Positions 8,251 through 17,141 of a stretch of 64,000 nt of DNA are shown in pieces; position 1 is the first letter of the stretch, and each line of letters opens with the position of its first letter. The position numbers and the translations under genes are program-made. This DNA is from CAWHPS01 sp963831235 (GTDB lineage: Bacteria; Fibrobacterota; OXYB2-FULL-49-7; JAEUSG01). The notes beneath the pieces are model-generated. The model saw nothing but the letters and a program-made list of their open reading frames with translations. It was not told the DNA's origin and did not search any database. Where the stretch lies: NCBI GenBank assembly GCA_963831235.1, contig CAWHPS010000035.1, forward strand, positions 231,512-295,511. The letters run 5' to 3'.

Positions 8251-9504
8251 ATGGAACAATTTGAAAAAGAACTAATAGACGGCCTTTCAGGTTCAGACAA
8301 GAAAAAGCAGCTTTCAATCATCGCTAAAACAGTAAAGAACAAAATCTATTCCTTGTTGCCTGAAATATCCAAACTTATTTCCTTAGACGATCTTGATATT
8401 TCAAATACCGCGAAAGAAGCTGCAATCTCATTATCAATAGAATATTTAAAATCAAAGGGCCCAAGCCCAATCCCCGAAGTTGTTTTCACGGCTGTTAATG
8501 TTATTCGAAAATTTACTCCGGATTATATCGAAGAGACAAACCTCAAACTTTTCAAAAAGGAACCCTCTGAAGTAATAGATGCGATTTTTTTCCTTAAATC
8601 TTTTGTAAACGAGAATGAAGCAAAAAAGATACTTCTGAATTGCGCCAAGAATCCAAATCACAAGGTAAGGGCAACAGCAGTCCTTCATATGGGACTAATT
8701 GCTTCAAGAAAAAACACAAGCATGTTGTCAAAGTTCCTAAGCGATATGGATAACCGAACAAAGGCGAATACAATCGAGGTTTTTGAGCAGCTTGGCAACA
8801 AGAACTTTACTCCTATCATCATGCGCTTCAAGGGGGATTCCAATAACCGCGTAAGGGCCAATACCTTGAAAGCTCTTTATAACCTCGGAAAATACGATAT
8901 TTATTATGATCTAAAAGAAATGCTTTTGCATGAAAATTATCTTATGCGAACGAGTGCTGTATGGGTTATAGGTGAAATAGGATTAAAAGCAAAAAACTAC
9001 CTGGAACTTCTAAAACATGTGGTGGAAGATCAAAACAAACTTTTATGTGATAATCTGCTCATTGTGCTTAAAAAAGTCGGAACAATTCCCGAGCTTGAAT
9101 TTATCAGGGTAAAAATGAAGGACCAGCTAAAGGAAGTTCTTAAAGCAAACATCATTAAAACAACCGACATCAAACTTGAAAAAATCGCCAAACCCGAATA
9201 TCTGCTGATTAAACTTATTGGCAGTGTCTCTTCAACAACCTGCCTCTCGCTCAGATTCCAACTCGAAGACATTCTCTTAAAACATAAAAATCTTGTGTTT
9301 GATTTCACGGAAGTCCAGTTTATTGACAGTTCGGGAATCAGGCTCCTTCTTAACACATCCAATCTTATAGAAAAGAGCAACGGATTCATTTTCATTTTCA
9401 ACTGTATTTATCAGGTCAAAGAATTGTTTCAGATAAGCAATCTCGACAGAAAACTTCAGATTTTCCAAACAGAAGAGGAAATACAGGACTTTATTTCGAT
9501 TTAA
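8251..9504 (+). CDS. HEAT-repeat plus STAS domain protein (possible MlaB-like partner)
   Basis: The protein has 417 aa. Residues about 90-290 form HEAT-like helical pairs, for example HKVRATAVLHMGLIA, NRVRANTLKALYNLG and YLMRTSAVWVIGEIG. Residues about 310-417 are a STAS domain with the signature FIDSSGIRLLL; DSSG is at 359-362, where the phosphorylatable serine of anti-anti-sigma factors lies. It sits directly before mlaD-, mlaE- and mlaF-like genes. MlaB, the STAS subunit of the Mla transporter, would be expected in such an operon and is otherwise absent, so this may be a HEAT-fused MlaB equivalent. An anti-sigma antagonist role is the alternative. Confidence 0.8.
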   Translation: MEQFEKELIDGLSGSDKKKQLSIIAKTVKNKIYSLLPEISKLISLDDLDISNTAKEAAISLSIEYLKSKGPSPIPEVVFTAVNVIRKFTPDYIEETNLKLFKKEPSEVIDAIFFLKSFVNENEAKKILLNCAKNPNHKVRATAVLHMGLIASRKNTSMLSKFLSDMDNRTKANTIEVFEQLGNKNFTPIIMRFKGDSNNRVRANTLKALYNLGKYDIYYDLKEMLLHENYLMRTSAVWVIGEIGLKAKNYLELLKHVVEDQNKLLCDNLLIVLKKVGTIPELEFIRVKMKDQLKEVLKANIIKTTDIKLEKIAKPEYLLIKLIGSVSSTTCLSLRFQLEDILLKHKNLVFDFTEVQFIDSSGIRLLLNTSNLIEKSNGFIFIFNCIYQVKELFQISNLDRKLQIFQTEEEIQDFISI

Positions 9505-9566
9505 ATGGGGTTGTCGCATAAAATCAGTTTGTCACTAAGTGTAAATTAGTTATTTTAAGTTTATAA

Positions 9567-10535
9567 ATGAACAAATCATCCAGAATTCGTCTTGGGTTTT
9601 TTCTTACAATAGGTATTTTAATTTTTTTGGGTTTTGTCTTTCTTACAATAGGCCGAAAGTATCTTGAAAAAAACGATTCCTATTATATTGAATATACCGA
9701 ATCCATTTCAGGTCTTAATGTCGGCAATCCGGTTAAGATGAGCGGTGTTGAAATAGGCAAGGTCGAGGATCTTTCTTTTGCAACAGATGATGTTAGCAAA
9801 ATTGTGGTCAGGATATCCGTTCGAAAAGGAATCAGAATAAAATCCAATGCCGAGGCTGTTGTTGAGGTATTCGGAATCACGGGCCTCAAATATATAGACA
9901 TACTAAAAGGCACAAATGACGCTCCTCTGCTTATACCAGGCGATAAAATCAAGGCCGGCATGAGCACAATCGACATGGTAACCGGTAAGGCTGATGATAT
10001 TGCAAGGAAGGTTGAGATAGCACTTAATAATATAATCGCTTTTACCAATAACGACAACATGGACAATGTCAGCAATGCTGTCATAACAGCGCGTGAACTC
10101 ATGACCAACCTTAATACCATGATTCTTCAAAACCGCGAAAACATAACTATGTTTACCGGACACCTTGCAAAGCAGGGCCCGGATGTCTTAAACCGTATGT
10201 CAGGTATTATGAACCGTCTCGATAGTGCTGTTTCAGATATCAGCAAAATGGCAACCAACAAATCTTTACAGAAAAGCCTCAAAAACCTTGAATCAATAAC
10301 TGATAATATCAAGGGCGGATTGGATCAGGGTCAGTTCGACAACACCATGAAGAATATTAATAAAACCCTGGATAACAGTAATAAGACAATTCAGGACTTG
10401 AATAAAACCATTGCTACAAATCGTGATAAGCTAAGCCAAATACTCAACCGTCTTGAAACAACAACACGCAATTTGGCCGACTTTACTCAAAGAATAAAGG
10501 AAAACCCTTCACTTCTTATCCGCAAACAGGAGTAA
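9567..10535 (+). CDS. mlaD: MCE/MlaD family lipid-binding protein
   Basis: This 322-aa protein has one N-terminal membrane anchor (about 8-28) and then an MCE domain (about 38-118; YYIEYTESISGLNVGNPVKMSGVEIGKV is split across its first strands). A long Asn-rich helical C-terminus (about 130-320) is predicted to extend into the periplasm. Members form hexamers that bind phospholipids and couple to MlaEF. It starts 62 bp after the HEAT-STAS gene and ends 3 bp before the PqiC-like lipoprotein gene, so it is in the same operon. The gene symbol is by family, not by proven orthology. Confidence 0.92.
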   Translation: MNKSSRIRLGFFLTIGILIFLGFVFLTIGRKYLEKNDSYYIEYTESISGLNVGNPVKMSGVEIGKVEDLSFATDDVSKIVVRISVRKGIRIKSNAEAVVEVFGITGLKYIDILKGTNDAPLLIPGDKIKAGMSTIDMVTGKADDIARKVEIALNNIIAFTNNDNMDNVSNAVITARELMTNLNTMILQNRENITMFTGHLAKQGPDVLNRMSGIMNRLDSAVSDISKMATNKSLQKSLKNLESITDNIKGGLDQGQFDNTMKNINKTLDNSNKTIQDLNKTIATNRDKLSQILNRLETTTRNLADFTQRIKENPSLLIRKQE

Positions 10536-10538
10536 TCC

Positions 10539-11192
10539 ATGATTAGATTCCTTTTCCTTTTCTTATGCGCTGCCTTTTTCTTTTCGTGTGGGAGTTCCAG
10601 GGCGGTAACAGATCAGCTTATTTTATTCTTTGATCCCCCTTTGGTTGATACTGGAAAAGATAAGCAGCCAATTGATGGATATCCATTCAAGGTCCAGATA
10701 AAGGACCTTGAACTTAACAGATTGTGTGATAATTCAGGAGTAATAATCCGAAGTGGAGACAATACCGTACAATTTTCAAAAACCGGATTATGGGCTGTTC
10801 GGCCCAACATCACTGCTTCAGATCTTTTGCAACAGGTGTTAAAAAAGAACATTAAATTCAAATCTCTTAAAGAGAGATATTCTGATTCAAGTCCTGATTA
10901 TTCAATAACAGGAAGTATTGAAAATATCGAAGAGGATTTTAGAAAACCTGAAAATATCTCTGCAATGATAAACATTACCTTGCAGATTGTCCGCATTGCA
11001 GACGATCAGATTATTTTTGAAAAGAACTACTTTAAGTCAAGCCCTGTTAAGGACATGGAAAACTATGGAGAATTTGCCAGGGAATTGAGTACGTCTCTAT
11101 CTGAATTATTTAGCCAGTTTATAAATGATGCCATCCGGGTTTTCAACCAGGAGCTCTTAGCCAATAATGCGAAGAATAACGGCAAAGATTGA
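10539..11192 (+). CDS. ABC transport auxiliary lipoprotein (PqiC/YmbA-like)
   Basis: The 217-aa product has a signal peptide with lipobox FFFSC (Cys17). The mature domain matches the ABC_trans_aux fold: an early LILFFDPPLV strand, a TGLWAVRPNITASDLLQQVL helix, and a conserved middle strand SITGSIENIEEDF. Such lipoproteins accompany MCE transporters and are thought to bridge to the outer membrane. The gene lies 3 bp after mlaD and its 3' end overlaps the permease gene by 26 bp. Confidence 0.82.
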   Translation: MIRFLFLFLCAAFFFSCGSSRAVTDQLILFFDPPLVDTGKDKQPIDGYPFKVQIKDLELNRLCDNSGVIIRSGDNTVQFSKTGLWAVRPNITASDLLQQVLKKNIKFKSLKERYSDSSPDYSITGSIENIEEDFRKPENISAMINITLQIVRIADDQIIFEKNYFKSSPVKDMENYGEFARELSTSLSELFSQFINDAIRVFNQELLANNAKNNGKD

Positions 11193-11979
11193 CAGGTATT
11201 TTCTTTTTCTCGCTGAAGGCTTTCTTAATTCCGCCGGAAGCATTCGTGATGCACTTGCATTAATCTCTGACCTCTCTTTTTTTTCCTTTCTAATGCTATT
11301 TCAGCGCAGGGCCACGCGCAAAGGTGAATTTGTACGCAATACCCTTGATTACGGTCTTGGCGCTGTGCCAATTATTGGCGTCATACTTTTCCTAATAGGT
11401 TTTATTTCGGCACTTCAATCAGCGGCCCAGCTTCGCCTGGTCGGGGCCAATCTTTTTGTCGCGGATCTCCTTGCAATTGGAATGACAGCTGAAATGGGCC
11501 CGCTTATGGCGGCTATTATTGTAACCGGCAGGAGCGGTTCTTCAATAGCATCTGAAATCGCCACAATGAAATATACCGAGGAATTGGATGCATTAAAAAC
11601 TATGGGGTTAAATCCCATCAAGTTCGTCATGGTCCCCAAGCTCTGGGCAATGCTTGTATCAATGCCCATCCTTACAATGTTCTCAAGCGCTATGGGAATA
11701 CTTGGCGGCACGGTCATTGCCGTAACTTATCTTAACTTGAGTTTTGATTCCTTCTGGGGCGAACTTAAACATGCTCTTTTATTTCGAGACATACTTTCAG
11801 GCACTGTAAAAAGCCTCTGTTACGCAATACTTATTACTGCAATTGGTTGCCATGAGGGGCTTCAATTTAAAGGGGGCGCTGACGGGGTTGGCCGGGCAAC
11901 CACAAAATCCGTTGTGACCTCAATCTTCTGGATAATTGCAGCTGATTCAGTGTTGGGACTTTTGTTTTATTTTAAATAA
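11167..11979 (+). CDS. mlaE: MlaE-type ABC permease
   Basis: The 270-aa integral membrane protein has about five hydrophobic segments and the MlaE core sequence EMGPLMAAIIVTGRSGSS (about residues 107-124), followed by SEIATMKYTEELDALKTMG, which forms the coupling region contacting the ATPase. It overlaps the end of the lipoprotein gene by 26 bp, and the ATPase gene begins 19 bp after its stop. A later start would remove part of the cytoplasmic N-terminal amphipathic region, so I kept 11,167. Confidence 0.92.
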   Translation: MRRITAKIDRYFLFLAEGFLNSAGSIRDALALISDLSFFSFLMLFQRRATRKGEFVRNTLDYGLGAVPIIGVILFLIGFISALQSAAQLRLVGANLFVADLLAIGMTAEMGPLMAAIIVTGRSGSSIASEIATMKYTEELDALKTMGLNPIKFVMVPKLWAMLVSMPILTMFSSAMGILGGTVIAVTYLNLSFDSFWGELKHALLFRDILSGTVKSLCYAILITAIGCHEGLQFKGGADGVGRATTKSVVTSIFWIIAADSVLGLLFYFK

Positions 11980-11998
11980 GAATAAGTCGGATTATAAT

Positions 11999-12733
11999 AT
12001 GTCAGATACTGTGATTGAAGTTCAGAATTTAACATCAGCCTATGGCCATGCTCTCGCTCTTAAGGACGTCTCTTTTTCCGTAAAACGAGGAGAGATCTTG
12101 ACGATTATCGGGAAAAGCGGTTGTGGTAAAACAACACTTCTTAAAAATCTTCTGGGACTTATGACCTACAATTCCGGAAGTGCAAAAGTATTGGGCGTTG
12201 AAGTAAGCGATCAGGAGATGATGGAAAAGGAAAATATTCCAGGCCGTCGTGGTGTGCTTTTCCAACGCGGTGCACTTTTGAATGCAATGTCAATTGGTGA
12301 AAACGTTGGACTTCCCCTTGAAATGTTTACGCATAAAAAAGAGGACGAGATAGCTAAAAACGTGGAAGAAGCCCTATCTTCAGTCGGATTATCACACGCA
12401 AAAGCAAAATTTCCAACGGAGCTGTCAGGTGGCATGGTTAAAAGGGCGGCACTTGCCAGGGCTATTATCTTGCGCCCGGAAATATTATTTTGCGATGAGC
12501 CTTCAGCAGGCCTTGATCCGGTAACCACTAAAGGAATAGACGAACTTTTATTGGACTTGCGCAAACAATTTGGAATGACAATTGTTGTGGTAACCCATGA
12601 TCTTTTAAGCATAGAGCGAATAGCGGATCATTTAATAATGATCCATGATCATCATATCGTTTTTGATGGTATTGCAGGTGAAATCAACACTTCAGACAAT
12701 ATTATTTTACGGGAATTTTTTTTAAAGGCTTAG
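11999..12733 (+). CDS. mlaF: MlaF-type ABC ATPase
   Basis: The 244-aa protein begins at the ATG at 11,999; the frame is open further upstream, but that part encodes the permease end in another frame. It has Walker A GKSGCGKTT (38-46), the signature LSGGM (142-146), Walker B FCDEPSAGLD (164-173) and a switch His in VTHD. The LSGGM signature rather than LSGGQ is usual in the MlaF group. With MlaE, MlaD and the lipoprotein it should form an inner-membrane lipid transporter maintaining outer-membrane asymmetry. It is the last gene of the 3.9-12.7 kb plus-strand group. Confidence 0.93.
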   Translation: MSDTVIEVQNLTSAYGHALALKDVSFSVKRGEILTIIGKSGCGKTTLLKNLLGLMTYNSGSAKVLGVEVSDQEMMEKENIPGRRGVLFQRGALLNAMSIGENVGLPLEMFTHKKEDEIAKNVEEALSSVGLSHAKAKFPTELSGGMVKRAALARAIILRPEILFCDEPSAGLDPVTTKGIDELLLDLRKQFGMTIVVVTHDLLSIERIADHLIMIHDHHIVFDGIAGEINTSDNIILREFFLKA

Positions 12734-13208
12734 CTTTTTTATCTTCGCTTTTTATCACTATCTTTTCTTCATAATTATGAAAACGATGGAGAATTATAAT
12801 CGCGAAAGAAATAATTAACAGGAAAGAAAGGCATTCAAGTTTGGCTAAAAAAGAATTTGGAATCTGTGTAAAGAAAAAATCCATATATAAAACGCTTTTT
12901 TTGGGTCTAATTTTATATCGGCAATAATGTGAATTTAATTAAGCTTCTTGATTATTTTAAATATCATATAAATTAATTAATTTATTGAATTGATGCTAAT
13001 TTATTTTAAATTGATCTATTAAGCGCATATTTGATGAAACTTTTTTAAAAATTCTTCGTCTAATTTGATGAGGATCACAGATAAATATTTTTGTTTTTAT
13101 TATCTTTAAGATAGGGTTATAGACAATAATTTTAAGAAAAAAATTTAAAGTTATCAAATAAATTACCCGATATCTAGATAGTCTTAAACGATTAATTTAA
13201 AGAGAAAT
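12734..13208. other. AT-rich intergenic region
   Basis: This 475-bp stretch has no convincing gene. It is strongly AT-rich and contains a perfect 10-bp palindrome TATCTAGATA at 13,171-13,180, about 30 bp before the next start codon, which could be an operator. A 60-codon minus-strand frame at 12,702-12,884 is discussed under rejected items. Confidence 0.5.
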
Positions 13209-14012
13209 ATGATGAATAACTTTAGCAATAACATTATAAAATCATACGATAGGGAAACGACGCAAGGTTATTTCATTAATGCCATTATTTCAGCCAGGCT
13301 TGATACTGGTTTTCGTTCCAATACCTTTTGCATGGATGAAGACGTTAACATTTATCTTGCCAATTTGCTTTCAAATTACACTTCAGATGAATTTATTACA
13401 GGTGTTTCCAAGCATATCTGCCTTTATGAATCTGATTTGATTGCAAAGCAGGAAGATCATTATGATATCCGGGATCGTTTCAATCTCTATAAAAACACAG
13501 CGGATTATCTTTTGGTCATGATTGGAATCTTTAAGGGAATAAACAAAAATCTGCCGCAATACAAAAGCATGATATGTCTTGATAATGATACTTATATCAG
13601 CCGTGCGCGCTCTTATTTTGCCGAAGCTGCGGAATATGCTGTAAAGTTAAAACGTGGAACAAATGGAGTCTCTGATGTTTTCAGGAAGATTTCAGAAAAC
13701 TTCATGGTTTACCTGAATGTGCTTTACCAGGTCAGGGAAAAATACTTTCAATTCCTGGAGAAATTTTCAGATGGTGAATGGTTCCACTTTATCCATAAAA
13801 ATATCATCCACCGCAAAGGCATTGACTCCAAGGTTTACGTTGAACTTATGGATGATTTTCTTGGCCGTGTTTCTTCATGGAAAAAGGATCATAATCCTGA
13901 AGACAAGGACATGCTGCGTATAATGTGCGCTGAACTCAAGAGGCTTAATCCCGATTTCCATTACGATGTTGAATCGCTCTTCGTCCTTTCACACAAGGCG
14001 AATGCCGCATAA
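13209..14012 (+). CDS. Hypothetical protein, 267 aa
   Basis: I do not recognise this protein. It has no signal peptide or membrane segment and looks soluble and largely helical, with many Tyr, Asp and Lys residues and a C-terminal part rich in His and Trp (GEWFHFIHKNIIHRKG). An A/G-rich weak ribosome site (AAAGAGAAAT) precedes the two possible starts, ATG ATG. It stands alone, convergent with the Hsp70 operon, and is followed by a strong stem-loop. Codon use looks like that of its neighbours. Confidence 0.75.
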   Translation: MMNNFSNNIIKSYDRETTQGYFINAIISARLDTGFRSNTFCMDEDVNIYLANLLSNYTSDEFITGVSKHICLYESDLIAKQEDHYDIRDRFNLYKNTADYLLVMIGIFKGINKNLPQYKSMICLDNDTYISRARSYFAEAAEYAVKLKRGTNGVSDVFRKISENFMVYLNVLYQVREKYFQFLEKFSDGEWFHFIHKNIIHRKGIDSKVYVELMDDFLGRVSSWKKDHNPEDKDMLRIMCAELKRLNPDFHYDVESLFVLSHKANAA

Positions 14013-14018
14013 TCCCAC

Positions 14019-14047
14019 ATGACAGCGGGTGAAACTCCCGCTGTCAT
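14019..14047. terminator. Stem-loop between convergent genes
   Basis: ATGACAGCGGG (14,019-14,029) pairs perfectly with CCCGCTGTCAT (14,037-14,047) around a 7-nt loop. It lies 7 bp after the stop of the orphan gene and 26 bp before the end of the zinc-ribbon gene on the other strand. There is no clear T-run on either strand, so it may be a bidirectional terminator of weak form or an mRNA-stabilising hairpin. Confidence 0.6.
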
Positions 14048-14072
14048 GAAAAAGGGTATTTCGAATCAGGAT

Positions 14073-14387
14073 TCAGACTGGCTTACCATTTTCACGAATC
14101 GCTTTTTCACGCCAGGACAACGCTGAACTGAAATCCTTTTGCGCAAGGCAGGCCAATGCAGCAATCCTTGCTGCACGGCTGCCGTGTGCGATCTCAAAAC
14201 ATTTGCCTGTTATTTTCAAAGCCCCTCTGTAATCATTTCTTTGAAGATGTTCTTCCGCCTGTTCAGAAAGGCCGTTAACGGCAAGACGCGCATTGACAAG
14301 CAATCTACAGTCGCAGGAACATCGTGGGCATAAAGGCGCAGTATCAATCGTTTTCCCGCATGATGGACATGAAAATTGAAACGACAT
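14073..14387 (-). CDS. Small zinc-ribbon plus TPR-like protein of the Hsp70 operon
   Basis: The 104-aa product starts with a zinc ribbon: Cys7-x2-Cys10 and Cys20-x2-Cys23, followed by extra Cys25 and Cys27. The rest is a helical repeat (about residues 38-98) with TPR-like spacing, including HLQRNDYRGALKITGKCFEIA and CLAQKDFSSALSWREKAI. It starts 3 bp after the DnaK-like gene and so is translated from the same message. A substrate-binding or co-chaperone role is inferred from position only. Confidence 0.8.
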   Translation of the reverse strand: MSFQFSCPSCGKTIDTAPLCPRCSCDCRLLVNARLAVNGLSEQAEEHLQRNDYRGALKITGKCFEIAHGSRAARIAALACLAQKDFSSALSWREKAIRENGKPV

Positions 14388-14390
14388 ATA

Positions 14391-16145
14391 TCAATCCTCC
14401 AGATAAAAAAGCATATCCGAAAGCGACTCGTTATATTGGGCAAGCAGAGTCTTGTCTCCGGCCTCAATTGCCATTCTGCTTTTTTCCATGAGGGATTTTA
14501 TTTCACGTCCATCCTCATCATTCACGGTTGAAAGAAGTTTTTCAGCCCTTTTTTTAAGTTCTTTGGCACGGCTCATGGCATTATCGGATGATTCCACAGA
14601 ACCTTCATTCTGAGCCAGAGGAATTGATCCGGTATGACTTTCCAAATGCATTGTTTCAAGCAGATCGGAAATGTTCAATTTGGAATCATCAAGATTGATG
14701 TTGGCCGGGGCATTACGAGTGTCCATTGTGACTGTTTTCGATAAACCTGTGTTTTTTTCAGTGGCAGTGACTTTCAGCATGCCATTCAAATCCAGATCAA
14801 GGTTTAAAAGGATTGCATTACCATGAGGTACTATGCTTAAACCCGTGATCATGAATTTTCCGATAAAAATATTATCAGGTGCAATGGGCATTTCACCCTG
14901 GTATATGTTGACCTCCACCTCGCTCTGATTGTCGTACATGGTATAAAAAACCTCGGTCTTGCGGACAGGAAGGGCACTATTACGACGAATTACAGGGACA
15001 AAGATATTGTAATTGAATTCCCCGTTATACATGCCCGCAGCTGATGACCCGAAGGTGTATGGTGTAATGTCAACAAGCACTGATCCGGTTTTATCTCCGG
15101 CAATTGAAGCTGCCTGCAATCCTGCGCCCATTGAAACGATAAGATCCGGGTTTATTTCGTAACGTGGTTCCTTTTTAAGGTTTTCAAACAGCATGGAGGA
15201 TACCAGCGGTGTGCGTGTCGCTCCGCCTACAAGCAGTATCCTGTCAATATCTGACGGAACCATTGATGCATCTTTAAGGCAGAGATGGACGCATTCCAAT
15301 GTCTTGTGAATAAAAGGTGTTATCATCAAATTATAATCTTCACGGCTTATTTCCAAATCAACATGCATCTCTTCAAACACATACTCTTCACGTATTCTGA
15401 CATAAGGGGCATCCGAGAGTTCCCTTTTTGCCTTTTCGCAGGCTTTCCATAAACGTCTGAATGCTTTAATATCACCAGAGATGTCGGCTTGGCGTTTTTC
15501 ATCCATGTGTTTGATTACATGTTCAATCAAAAGCCTGTCAAAGTCATCACCGCCGAGGTGCGTATCACCATGACTCGCTTTCACTTCAACAACGCCATTC
15601 TCCACCATTACAAGAGACACATCAAAAGTTCCACCTCCCAAATCATAAACCAGTATGCGCTGGTTTTCCTTGTGATCAGTATCGTATGCAAGTGCTGCTG
15701 CAGTTGGTTCGTTGATAATGCGCACCACTTCAAGGCCTGCCAGGGCTCCGGCATCAGCGGTTGCTTTTCTCTGGCGATCACTGAAATATGCAGGAACGGT
15801 AATGACCGCTTTTTTCACGGGTTGTCCAAGATAACGTTCCGCATGAATTTTGAGTTCTGCCAGAATGAATGATGAAATCTCCTCCGGGGAAAATGACCTG
15901 TCCCGTAACATGACCTTTTCCTCCTGGCCCATTTTCCGTTTGATTGAAAGGATGGTTGATTCAGGATCAGCTACCATCTGATTTTTGGCCGGATTTCCAA
16001 CCAAAAGCTTTCCTTCATTATCAAGCCCCACACAGGAGGGCATTATAGGGGACTCTCCCACAGGTATAACTTTTACAGCACCGTCAATAACAACGGATAT
16101 CTCTGAATTTGTAGTGCCAAGATCTATTCCAACTATATACTCCAT
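14391..16145 (-). CDS. Hsp70/DnaK-family chaperone
   Basis: The 584-aa protein has the Hsp70 nucleotide-binding signatures: GIDLGTTNSE (6-15), AYFSDRQRKAT (119-129), NEPTAAALAYD (145-155), VYDLGGGTFDVS (166-177) and LLVGGATRTPLV. The interdomain linker appears as SVLVDITPYTFG, and the beta-sandwich substrate domain follows. The C-terminal lid is shorter than in DnaK (about 638 aa) and lacks the usual acidic EEVD-like or disordered tail. The gene shares one base with the grpE-like gene upstream (TAATG). Its context, a dedicated J protein, GrpE and TPR giant, suggests a specialised chaperone rather than the housekeeping DnaK. Confidence 0.92.
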   Translation of the reverse strand: MEYIVGIDLGTTNSEISVVIDGAVKVIPVGESPIMPSCVGLDNEGKLLVGNPAKNQMVADPESTILSIKRKMGQEEKVMLRDRSFSPEEISSFILAELKIHAERYLGQPVKKAVITVPAYFSDRQRKATADAGALAGLEVVRIINEPTAAALAYDTDHKENQRILVYDLGGGTFDVSLVMVENGVVEVKASHGDTHLGGDDFDRLLIEHVIKHMDEKRQADISGDIKAFRRLWKACEKAKRELSDAPYVRIREEYVFEEMHVDLEISREDYNLMITPFIHKTLECVHLCLKDASMVPSDIDRILLVGGATRTPLVSSMLFENLKKEPRYEINPDLIVSMGAGLQAASIAGDKTGSVLVDITPYTFGSSAAGMYNGEFNYNIFVPVIRRNSALPVRKTEVFYTMYDNQSEVEVNIYQGEMPIAPDNIFIGKFMITGLSIVPHGNAILLNLDLDLNGMLKVTATEKNTGLSKTVTMDTRNAPANINLDDSKLNISDLLETMHLESHTGSIPLAQNEGSVESSDNAMSRAKELKKRAEKLLSTVNDEDGREIKSLMEKSRMAIEAGDKTLLAQYNESLSDMLFYLED

Positions 16146-16837
16146 TATTCCTCCTTTTTTGCTTTTGCAATTTTTACTTCAGCGAATTTTAAAACCTCTC
16201 CATCCAATAAATAACCCGGGGAAACTTCATCTGTTACGCAACCGTCTTCGTAAGAAGATTCAGAATCAACCGCGACAGCTGTCATGAGATGAGGATTGAA
16301 TTCTTCACCATTTGTTTCTATTCTTTCAACGCCATGTGTCTGCAAAACACCGTCAAGATTTTTACTGATAATTTCAAAAGCCCCTTCCAGGGTATCAGCC
16401 CATTCCATCCAATTGGAATGATTTCCTAAAATCCTGTGTTTGGGCCTTTTCCCAAGCTCCTGTTCCATCCTCTGAAGTCTTTCGGAAATATCCAGTATCG
16501 CCATAATCATTCGGCGTTCATCTGCACTTCTTTCAACTTTATTTCCTGTTTCTGTTCCGAGTTTTTCATCAAGGCGTCCAAGTACATCGGAAAATCTGGA
16601 AAACGTTTCATGTGTGCGCCTTGCATTGGTACGGATATCCGTACGCAATACGCAAAGCTCCTTGTAGAATGAATACAGGTCTGGTGTTTCAGCACCGGCG
16701 TTATTGTTTTCCAATGCCGGGTTGCAAGGAAGTTCAGCAGCCCAGTTCTTGAAATCTTCAATTGCAGCTTCTGCCCAGGCCGGTATTTCGCACTTATTTA
16801 CAGATGATTCGACATTTATCAATGGTTCGTCAGACAT
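16145..16837 (-). CDS. GrpE-like nucleotide exchange factor
   Basis: The 230-aa product has a long helical N-terminal half (about 50-140, heptad-like) and a C-terminal beta domain with the GrpE hallmarks: a Leu/Gly segment, HGVERIETNGEEFNPHLMTAV (split here as HGVERIETNGEEFNP then HLMTAV), and VSPGYLLDGEVLKFAEVKIAK. It stimulates ADP release from Hsp70 in known systems. The N-terminal about 45 residues are extended and unusual for GrpE. It overlaps the J-protein gene by 19 bp and the Hsp70 gene by one base. Confidence 0.9.
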   Translation of the reverse strand: MSDEPLINVESSVNKCEIPAWAEAAIEDFKNWAAELPCNPALENNNAGAETPDLYSFYKELCVLRTDIRTNARRTHETFSRFSDVLGRLDEKLGTETGNKVERSADERRMIMAILDISERLQRMEQELGKRPKHRILGNHSNWMEWADTLEGAFEIISKNLDGVLQTHGVERIETNGEEFNPHLMTAVAVDSESSYEDGCVTDEVSPGYLLDGEVLKFAEVKIAKAKKEE

Positions 16838-17127
16838 GTTTTAAGGTGCTCCTTTAATTTTTCAAATACGGGCGGTTTACGAAAATCTCTATATTTAAGT
16901 GATTCGGTTATCACATCAAACGGCCTTTTCAGGTCAGTGTTCCTGTCGAATAATAAATGATCCGTACGGCTGCGTTCATCCTTGATCTTTGAATATGCGT
17001 CATTGATTTCACGAAACCTGTCAGGGTCTCTTTCAGGCGGCCAGCGCCTGACACATTCAAGATAGGCTTTACGGACATCCGAATCGTCTGCTGTTTCAGA
17101 TATGCCCAAAACAAGAAATGGTTTCAT
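16819..17127 (-). CDS. J-domain protein lacking the HPD motif
   Basis: The 102-aa protein consists mostly of a J-domain-like helical hairpin: LGISETADDSDVRKAYLECV forms helices I-II and RDPDRFREINDAYSKIKDE forms helix III. The loop that carries the catalytic His-Pro-Asp in J proteins reads RRWPPERDPDRF (about 27-38), with Trp in place of His and Pro-Glu after it. Such a protein may bind its Hsp70 without stimulating it in the usual way. The reading frame is clean, so sequencing error is unlikely. It starts 14 bp after the TPR gene and overlaps the grpE-like gene. Confidence 0.85.
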   Translation of the reverse strand: MKPFLVLGISETADDSDVRKAYLECVRRWPPERDPDRFREINDAYSKIKDERSRTDHLLFDRNTDLKRPFDVITESLKYRDFRKPPVFEKLKEHLKTCLTNH

Positions 17128-17141
17128 GATATTCTTTTTCC

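Noticed and set aside
12702..12884. 60-codon minus-strand frame with one hydrophobic segment, overlapping the end of mlaF
   Set aside because: No clear ribosome site, overlaps a certain gene, AT-rich surroundings produce such frames by chance. A small membrane protein cannot be excluded.
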